From Nitrospinota bacterium (GTDB lineage: Bacteria; Nitrospinota_A; JADGAW01): DNA of 29,489 nt. The notes beneath the pieces were generated by a model that made no database searches, was not told the DNA's origin, and worked only from the letters and a program-made list of their open reading frames with translations. Positions 24,529-29,489 of the stretch are shown one piece after another. Position 1 is the stretch's first letter. Every line of letters begins with the position of its first letter. Where the stretch lies: the NCBI GenBank assembly GCA_015231815.1, contig JADGAW010000005.1, positions 1-29,489 on the forward strand, in the 5' to 3' direction. A program made the position numbers and the translations under genes.

Positions 24529-25002
24529 TTACCACTTAAAATGTGCAAATGCTCTGTTCGCATCAGCCATTTTATGGGTATCTTCTTTTTTCTTGTATGC
24601 TGCCCCAGTTTCTTTAAGCGCATCGAGTATTTCATTCGCTAGTTTATTTTTCATGTAATACTCATTTCTTTTCTTTGCTGCAGCAATTAACCATCTCATT
24701 GCCAATGCAACACTTCTCTCAGGTCGAACATCAATTGGCACCTGATATGTGGCACCACCAACTCTTCGTGATTTAACTTCAAGAGCAGGCTTGATTTTAT
24801 CCATTGCTTTTTTAAAAGAATCAATTTGAGAATCATCTTTGTTTTTTTCTCCAACAATGTCCAATGCACCATAAAATATTTTTTCAGCAACAGACTTCTT
24901 GCCCTGAACCATTAACTGATTAATAAACTTTGTTACAATCTTTTCGTTAAATTTTGGATCAGGAAAATAGTTCCTTTTAACAGCACTTTTTCTTCTGGAC
25001 AT
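24529..25002 (-). CDS. rpsG: 30S ribosomal protein S7
   Basis: 157 residues, the normal bacterial S7 length. MSRRKSAVKRNYFPDPKF at the N-terminus, VGGATYQVPIDVRPERSVAL in the middle and ETGAAYKKKEDTHKMADANR near the C-terminus are diagnostic. It nucleates the head of the 30S subunit by binding 16S rRNA and can act as an autoregulator of the str operon in E. coli; whether that applies here is unknown. It lies 21 nt after rpsL. Confidence 0.98.
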   Translation of the reverse strand: MSRRKSAVKRNYFPDPKFNEKIVTKFINQLMVQGKKSVAEKIFYGALDIVGEKNKDDSQIDSFKKAMDKIKPALEVKSRRVGGATYQVPIDVRPERSVALAMRWLIAAAKKRNEYYMKNKLANEILDALKETGAAYKKKEDTHKMADANRAFAHFKW

Positions 25003-25023
25003 ATTTTTTAGTAGTTAAATTTA

Positions 25024-25404
25024 TTATTTTTCTTTCTTAGGTTTTTTAGTTCCATATTTAGAACGACTTTGGCTTCTACCTTCAACACCAAGAGCATCAA
25101 GAGTACCTCGAATGATGTGATATCGAACACCGGGAATATCCTTAATTCTACCGCCTCTGATTAACACGATTGAGTGTTCCTGTAAGTTATGACCAACACC
25201 CGGAATATAGGTAGTAACCTCAATGCCGGTAGTTAACCGTACTCTGGCAACTTTTCTTAATGCAGAGTTTGGCTTCTTAGGGGTCGTGGTATAAACTCTT
25301 GTACAAACACCTCTCTTTTGCGGACAGTTATTAAGCGCAGGGCTGTTTGTCTTTTTCTTAATTAATTTTCTACCTTTTCTAACAAGTTGGTTTATAGTAG
25401 GCAA
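25024..25404 (-). CDS. rpsL: 30S ribosomal protein S12, TTG start
   Basis: 126 residues with the standard S12 sequence: PTINQLVRKGRKLIKKKTNS, GVCTRVYTTTPKKPNSALRK and RGGRIKDIPGVRYHIIRGTL. It sits in the decoding centre, and lysines in the PKKPNS and GGRIKD loops are the usual streptomycin-resistance sites, here in their unmutated form. The start codon is TTG at 25404, with AGGAG 8 nt upstream and no in-frame ATG nearby. It is the first gene of the rpsL-rpsG-fusA operon. Confidence 0.98.
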   Translation of the reverse strand: MPTINQLVRKGRKLIKKKTNSPALNNCPQKRGVCTRVYTTTPKKPNSALRKVARVRLTTGIEVTTYIPGVGHNLQEHSIVLIRGGRIKDIPGVRYHIIRGTLDALGVEGRSQSRSKYGTKKPKKEK

Positions 25405-25449
25405 AGTATTTACTCCTGTTAATATTAGATTTCATTTAAAAAACGAGAG

Positions 25450-25479
25450 ATTTTATCACAACATTCTATTGAATTACAA
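25450..25479 (-). promoter_or_regulatory. Probable promoter of rpsL-rpsG-fusA
   Basis: On the minus strand TTGTAA (25479-25474) and TAAAAT (25455-25450) are 18 nt apart. The hexamers are the same as at the tRNA-Leu promoter. The leader would be about 40 nt. Confidence 0.45.
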
Positions 25480-25482
25480 ACA

Positions 25483-25510
25483 AAACCTTTCTTTTTTTCT
25501 CTAAAGGTTT
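25483..25510. promoter_or_regulatory. Perfect inverted repeat upstream of copA, possible operator
   Basis: AAACCTTT (25483-25490) and AAAGGTTT (25503-25510) form perfect 8-bp arms around a 12-nt pyrimidine tract, 43 nt before the copA start. The half-sites resemble the ACCTT/AAGGT core of copper-responsive MerR (CueR) operators, but the spacing is wider than in E. coli. Confidence 0.4.
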
Positions 25511-25553
25511 AAGATAGGGAAAAAAACAGATATTAACTCAGCAGTTAAGAGGT

Positions 25554-27995
25554 ATGAATAAAGCTAAAAAATGTATATTGCCCGTTTATGGGATGAAATG
25601 TAGTAAATGTGTTGCTAAAGTAACACAAGCTTTAGAAGAAGTTGATGGGATATCAGATATTGAAGTCTCCCTTGAAGACAATGAAGCACTATTTTTTACT
25701 TCTGAGGACAATGAACAATTATATGAAGATGCCCTTGCAAAAATAAAAAAAGCAGGATTTTCTGACACGCCAATAATTGAAAAACCGGAAGAGAAAAACA
25801 ACACCCGTGGAAATGCAGTTTTGGAACTCAATGTTAATGGAATGTCCTGTGCCTCTTGTGTCGCAACGGTAGAAAAAGGAATTAATGCCCTTTCCGGTGT
25901 TGCTTCGGCAGAGGTAAACCTTCTTGTAGGTTCTGCCAAAGTTTCTTTCGATAAAGATAAAATCAATAAAAACGAGATAATTCAAGCAATAAATAATCTT
26001 GGATATAATGCCACGGAAAAACTGTCTGGCGATATTTCCCAGGGAGCTGTTGAGCGAGAGAAAAATCTAAAAAAAATTAAATTTAAACTTGCAATTTCTG
26101 CAACGTTACTCCTCTTTTTCCTTGTAATATCTAATATTCATGTCTTTTCCAAGGAAATTACCCCTTTTATTCAATTCCTTATTGTCATTCCCATACAGTT
26201 TTATTGCGGACTTTATTTTCTTAAGGGAGCTTTCGGAGCGATAAAGCACGGAGCAACCAATATGGACACTCTTGTTTCTCTGGGAACTCTAACTGCCCTT
26301 ATATACAGCAGCTTGGATATGGTCGGCATAACTCATGGCGGAGTATATTTCGAGACCATTGCCTTTCTGGTAACCTTTATTCTTCTGGGAAAGTTTTTAG
26401 AGGAAAGCGCAAAGAACAAAACATCCGATGCTCTAACCAAGCTTGCAGGACTTCAGGCAAAAGAAGCAACGGTAAAGATTCATGGCGAATGGGTAAAAAA
26501 AGATATTCATGATGTCAAAGAAAAAGATATCGTAAAAATATATCCCGGAGAGAAAATCCCTCTGGATGGTATTGTTGTTTCAGGTTCTTCACATGTCGAT
26601 GAATCAATGATTTCCGGTGAACCAATTCCGGTAAGAAGAGAAAAAGGAGACAAGGTTATTGGCTCGACAATGAATAAAGAAGGTGAATTGCAAATTGAGG
26701 TTACAGGGCTTGGCAATAATTCACTGCTGGCAAAAATAATCAACGTTGTTGCCGAGGCTCAATCGGGTAAGGCAAAGGCACAAAAGCTTGCAGATAAAAT
26801 TTCATCAATATTTGTTCCGGTTATTATTATTTTGGGTATTTCAACCTTTATTGGCTGGTACTTTTTGCTGGAAAATGGTTACCTTTTTCCTTATGAAGGC
26901 AACACCAACCTTTCTCAGGCAATCCTGAACGGAATATCTGTCTGGGTAATTGCCTGCCCCTGTGCTCTGGGATTGGCAACTCCGACGGTTATTATGGTTG
27001 TAACGGGAATGGGAGCAAAAGAAGGCATCCTCATTAAAAACATTCAGGCATTGGAAAATGCCGGGGAAATTGACACCTTTATTTTCGATAAAACAGGTAC
27101 ATTAACTGAAGGAAAACCCTCATTGGAGAGAGTAATTGCCTTAGGAAATTACGAAGAGGCAGAAATTCTCCTTAAAACAGCTTCTCTTGAGGAGCATTCC
27201 AATCACCCTATTGCACTGGCTATTACTGAAAAAGCAAGAAATGAAAATATTGAATTGTTAGAGGTTAAAGGTTTTAAAAATATTGTTGGTGTCGGCGTTG
27301 AGGGAAAAATAAACAATGAACATTATCGGGTGGTAAAACCATCAGATGTTTCTCTGGAAGATAGCGCAAAGCTTCATGTAGAAGGTCATGGAAGGGAAGG
27401 AAAGACAGTAGCCGTCTTAGCAAGAGGCAAAGAAGTTATGGGAATTATTGTCATTGAAGACCCTTTAAAGAAAAATGCGGGAGAGGTTTTAAGTCATTTA
27501 AGTATGCAAGGAAAGAATACAGTTCTTTTAACAGGCGACAACAGGTTAACAGCAGAGTATATTGGAAAAAAAGTTTTTGTTGATCGGGTTATTGCCAACG
27601 TTTTACCTCAGGAGAAATCAGAGCATGTACATAACATTAAAAATGAAGGAAAAAAAGTTGCGATGATCGGTGATGGCATAAACGACGCTCCGGCATTAGC
27701 CGTGGCAGATATAAGTTTTGCCATGAGTTCCGGTTCTGATATTGCCATTGAGAGTGCTGATATTACTTTGCTGCGAAACGACCTTTCCCTGATTCCAAAA
27801 ACAATAAATTTAAGTAAGTGTGCATACTTAAAAATGAAACAAAATCTTTTCTGGGCTCTTTTTTATAATACAGCGGCAATTCCCATGGCAATGTTGGGCT
27901 ATCTTTCCCCTGAAATTGCAGCAGCAGCTATGGCATTAAGCTCTGTAACCGTTGTTACCAACTCTCTTCTTCTAAAAAATAATTCCCTTGAATAA
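25554..27995 (+). CDS. copA: Copper-translocating P1B-type ATPase with two HMA domains
   Basis: An 813-residue inner-membrane copper exporter. Two N-terminal heavy-metal-binding domains carry GMKCSKC (C16, C19) and GMSCASC (C99, C102). The membrane metal site is C468-P-C470 in VIACPCALGLATP, and the P-type core is complete: TGES-like actuator loop (SGEP), DKTGTLTEG with phosphorylated D512, the HP motif in EEHSNHPIA, and GDGINDAPA (706-714). The last transmembrane segment has MALSSVTVVTNSLLL, matching the Cu(I)-type M-x2-S-S signature. No chaperone or regulator gene is adjacent. The upstream inverted repeat may mediate metal control. It is divergent from the ribosomal-protein operon. Confidence 0.95.
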   Translation: MNKAKKCILPVYGMKCSKCVAKVTQALEEVDGISDIEVSLEDNEALFFTSEDNEQLYEDALAKIKKAGFSDTPIIEKPEEKNNTRGNAVLELNVNGMSCASCVATVEKGINALSGVASAEVNLLVGSAKVSFDKDKINKNEIIQAINNLGYNATEKLSGDISQGAVEREKNLKKIKFKLAISATLLLFFLVISNIHVFSKEITPFIQFLIVIPIQFYCGLYFLKGAFGAIKHGATNMDTLVSLGTLTALIYSSLDMVGITHGGVYFETIAFLVTFILLGKFLEESAKNKTSDALTKLAGLQAKEATVKIHGEWVKKDIHDVKEKDIVKIYPGEKIPLDGIVVSGSSHVDESMISGEPIPVRREKGDKVIGSTMNKEGELQIEVTGLGNNSLLAKIINVVAEAQSGKAKAQKLADKISSIFVPVIIILGISTFIGWYFLLENGYLFPYEGNTNLSQAILNGISVWVIACPCALGLATPTVIMVVTGMGAKEGILIKNIQALENAGEIDTFIFDKTGTLTEGKPSLERVIALGNYEEAEILLKTASLEEHSNHPIALAITEKARNENIELLEVKGFKNIVGVGVEGKINNEHYRVVKPSDVSLEDSAKLHVEGHGREGKTVAVLARGKEVMGIIVIEDPLKKNAGEVLSHLSMQGKNTVLLTGDNRLTAEYIGKKVFVDRVIANVLPQEKSEHVHNIKNEGKKVAMIGDGINDAPALAVADISFAMSSGSDIAIESADITLLRNDLSLIPKTINLSKCAYLKMKQNLFWALFYNTAAIPMAMLGYLSPEIAAAAMALSSVTVVTNSLLLKNNSLE

Positions 27996-28044
27996 AATTA
28001 CCCTCTTCGTAACGAGGTTTTATTCAAAAATGGCATTTGTTTAT

Positions 28045-28072
28045 TAACGAAACTCTATTCTTCAGTTCGTTA
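28045..28072. repeat. Inverted repeat between copA and the mazEF-like operon
   Basis: TAACGAA (28045-28051) and TTCGTTA (28066-28072) are perfect 7-bp arms with a 14-nt spacer. A related TTCGTAACGA lies at 28006-28015, so the motif recurs. Role unknown; a terminator or regulator site are both possible. Confidence 0.4.
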
Positions 28073-28088
28073 TCATTGCAGTAAAACC

Positions 28089-28127
28089 AGCACTAATTGC
28101 TATAATAAAAAACATGTAAAAAGTGCT
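28089..28127 (+). promoter_or_regulatory. Extended -10 promoter of mazEF-like operon within inverted repeat
   Basis: TGCTATAAT (28098-28106) is a perfect extended -10 element placed about 40 nt before the GTG start. AGCACT (28089-28094) and AGTGCT (28122-28127) are exact inverted arms flanking it, a layout expected for an antitoxin autorepression operator. The -35 match is poor. Confidence 0.5.
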
Positions 28128-28148
28128 ATCTTTATTTGAGGTGTTATT

Positions 28149-28391
28149 GTGAGTAAAAAAATGTCTTTTGTTTTAAACGACGATGTTATGAAAGAAGCGA
28201 AAAAATTAGTTGAGATAGAGGGGTTTAAGTCTATGAACGCATTTGTTGAAATATCCATTAAGGAAAAAGTTGAAGAACTTATGAAGCAACGTGTTAAATC
28301 CGCTTTGAAAGAAGCTTCTCAAGACCCTCTTTTTCTTGCAGATTTAAAAGAAGTTCAGAACGACTTCCAATTTTCGGATGATGAAATATAA
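28149..28391 (+). CDS. Antitoxin of MazF-type toxin (RHH/MazE-like), GTG start
   Basis: 80 residues from a GTG start with GAGGTG a few bases upstream. The N-terminal MSFVLNDDVMKEAKKLVEI and the following FKSMNAFVEISIKEKVEELM fit a ribbon-helix-helix (strand, helix, helix) DNA-binding fold. The acidic C-terminus (DPLFLADLKEVQNDFQFSDD) is of the kind that threads over a MazF toxin. The toxin gene starts within its last codons (14-nt overlap). It probably represses its own promoter at the inverted repeat just upstream. It could also be called VapB- or CopG-like by homology tools. Confidence 0.8.
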   Translation: MSKKMSFVLNDDVMKEAKKLVEIEGFKSMNAFVEISIKEKVEELMKQRVKSALKEASQDPLFLADLKEVQNDFQFSDDEI

Positions 28392-28725
28392 GTGGGGAAT
28401 TTTCTCAGCGAATTTAAACCCTTCCATTGGTTCTGAACAAAGGGGAAAAAGACCTGTTCTTGTAATAAGCGATGAAGATTTTAATTCCTTAATGCCTGTG
28501 GTTACAATTCTACCAATTACTTCTCTAAAAAAAGGGCGACGCATTTACCCTAACGAAATTTTATTACAAAAAGGAACGGGTAAACTTTCAACAAATTCCC
28601 TTATCCTTGCTCACCAAATTAGAACAATTTCTAAAAAAAGACTGGAAAAAGACATTGGGTATATCAGTAATGAACTCGATAGACTTGAAATAAATGAAGC
28701 GTTAAAGGTTCACCTTAATTTGTAG
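28378..28725 (+). CDS. MazF/PemK-family endoribonuclease toxin
   Basis: 115 residues. YKWGIFSANLNPSIGSEQRGKRPVLVIS is the family N-terminus; the run spans residues 4-31, with the catalytic-region RGKRPVLV at the end. VVTILPITSLKKGR and LILAHQIRTISKKRLEKDIG follow as expected. MazF toxins cleave single-stranded mRNA at short sequences; the recognition site cannot be predicted here. Two adjacent ATG codons (28378 and 28381) are possible starts. The 14-nt overlap with the antitoxin gene ensures coupled translation. There is no clear terminator before the convergent permease gene. Confidence 0.88.
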   Translation: MMKYKWGIFSANLNPSIGSEQRGKRPVLVISDEDFNSLMPVVTILPITSLKKGRRIYPNEILLQKGTGKLSTNSLILAHQIRTISKKRLEKDIGYISNELDRLEINEALKVHLNL

Positions 28726-28754
28726 GGATATTTTGTGAAACAGGTAATAAGCCG

Positions 28755-29489
28755 TTAAGTTGTTTGAAGAAGGGAGAGAGGTTTTTGCCTAAGAACTTTT
28801 CCTGTTGCAATAAGCGCAACTCCAACACTTAAGGCGGTAATTAACACAACAGAAAGAAGATTTATTTCCCAGGAAGGTTTCCAAATTGAATCAAACATTT
28901 GTAGGGAAAAAATAAAGGAAATTCCAATACTCATGAGGGTTCCAAAGAGGGAGGCAAAAAACCCGAGAATTCCAAACTCTATTTTAATGATTTTTCGAAC
29001 ATCCTTGAAATCACCTCCCAGTACCTTTAATAAATTAATTTCCTTTTTTCTACTCTCAACCTCATGACGGGCAATGGAAAAAACCACCAGCAATCCGGTG
29101 AAAATAGAAAGGTACGCCATAAGCTTTATAGCCCAGCTCATTTGGTCTGATATGCTTAAGATTTTTTTCGTTAACCGGGAAACATCAATCATAGAAATAT
29201 TAGGAAACTTTTTAATAATATCGCTTTGAATGGTATTCTTTTCCTCCATTGCGACTCCACTTATTGAGGCAAGGTAGGTTTGTGGAGCATCGTCAAGTAC
29301 CCCCGCTTGAAAAAAGATGAAAAAATTTGGTTGAAAAGAGTTCCATTTCACCTTTCTGAGATTAACAATCTTTCCCTCTATGGAAATCCCATGAATATCA
29401 AAGGTGATAATGTCACCAATTTTCATTCCCATTCTTTTTGCGTAACGATATTCTACTGATAGCTGGGCTGGAACTCCTTGTTCACTATC
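28755..29489 (-). CDS. ABC transporter permease, FtsX/YbbP type (5' end beyond window)
   Basis: A partial gene: 244 residues are visible and the frame stays open to the last base, so the N-terminal part lies outside. The visible segment begins DSEQGVPAQLSVEYRYAKRM and then has MKIGDIITFDIHGISIEGKI and LRKVKWNSFQPNFFIFFQAG, typical of the extracytoplasmic domain of large YbbP-like permeases. The C-terminal FtsX domain has three hydrophobic segments: about AIKLMAYLSIFTGLLVVFSI, then LGFFASLFGTLMSIGISFIF, then LLSVVLITALSVGVALIATG. The coupling-helix region HEVESRKKEINLLKVLGG is between the first two. Such permeases pair with a LolD/YbbA-like ATPase for lipid or lipoprotein handling. Confidence 0.88.
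   Translation of the reverse strand, partial: DSEQGVPAQLSVEYRYAKRMGMKIGDIITFDIHGISIEGKIVNLRKVKWNSFQPNFFIFFQAGVLDDAPQTYLASISGVAMEEKNTIQSDIIKKFPNISMIDVSRLTKKILSISDQMSWAIKLMAYLSIFTGLLVVFSIARHEVESRKKEINLLKVLGGDFKDVRKIIKIEFGILGFFASLFGTLMSIGISFIFSLQMFDSIWKPSWEINLLSVVLITALSVGVALIATGKVLRQKPLSLLQTT

Noticed and set aside
1..29489. CRISPR arrays, insertion sequences, integrase or phage genes
   Set aside because: No regularly spaced direct repeats, transposase, integrase or phage structural genes are visible anywhere in the window.

Overview
This is an AT-rich chromosomal window from a Gram-negative-type bacterium. Two lipoprotein signal peptides, an Lgt enzyme, a periplasmic-type binding protein and a Kef-like antiporter point that way. 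Gene content such as the fused siroheme/haem enzyme, the non-discriminating-type AspRS, the universal stress protein with a PCP_red tail and the GCCYG-type Lgt would fit a deltaproteobacterial-grade lineage (Desulfobacterota, SAR324, Nitrospinota or similar). This placement is only an impression from gene families. Most of the window is ordinary core genome, with two small toxin-antitoxin-like accessory modules.

Layout. 0.2-2.1 kb: a membrane-anchored GT2 glycosyltransferase overlaps a Gfo/Idh/MocA oxidoreductase, probably for glycan or lipid-linked sugar work. 2.1-5.4 kb (minus): aspS overlaps a CobA-HemD fusion. 5.7-7.9 kb: mtaB converges on a SUMF1-domain lipoprotein that lacks the catalytic cysteines. 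8.0-10.4 kb: a very acidic zinc-ribbon protein of unknown role, then a class-V aminotransferase with a clear terminator. 10.4-10.9 kb (minus): tRNA-Leu(UAG) and a small unknown gene. 11.0-12.8 kb: an Hpt-STAS fusion directly upstream of recA, followed by a long near-perfect palindrome. 13.0-16.4 kb: a solute-binding lipoprotein divergent from a Kef-type antiporter, only 34 bp apart.

16.5-17.9 kb is the first accessory patch. A DUF6932-like nucleotidyltransferase-fold protein overlaps an XRE regulator, with a consensus sigma70-type promoter lying on the proposed start codon. Next to it is about 450 bp of AT-rich DNA that may encode a tiny ORF or a structured RNA on the plus strand. 17.9-21.4 kb: pabA/trpG, a Usp-Usp-PCP_red fusion, a NAGPA-type phosphodiester glycosidase and a PNPOx-like flavoprotein. 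21.4-25.4 kb: lgt converges on rpsL-rpsG-fusA, with no tuf following. 25.5-28.0 kb: a CopA-type copper ATPase. 28.1-28.7 kb: a MazEF-type toxin-antitoxin pair with a strong extended -10 promoter framed by an inverted repeat. The window ends inside an FtsX-type ABC permease gene.

I do not see a large undescribed system such as a defence island or BGC. The best candidates for something under-described are the DUF6932/XRE pair with its neighbouring non-coding DNA, the Hpt-STAS protein linked to recA, the acidic zinc-ribbon protein and the Usp-PCP_red fusion. All calls come from reading the sequence by eye; no database search was run.
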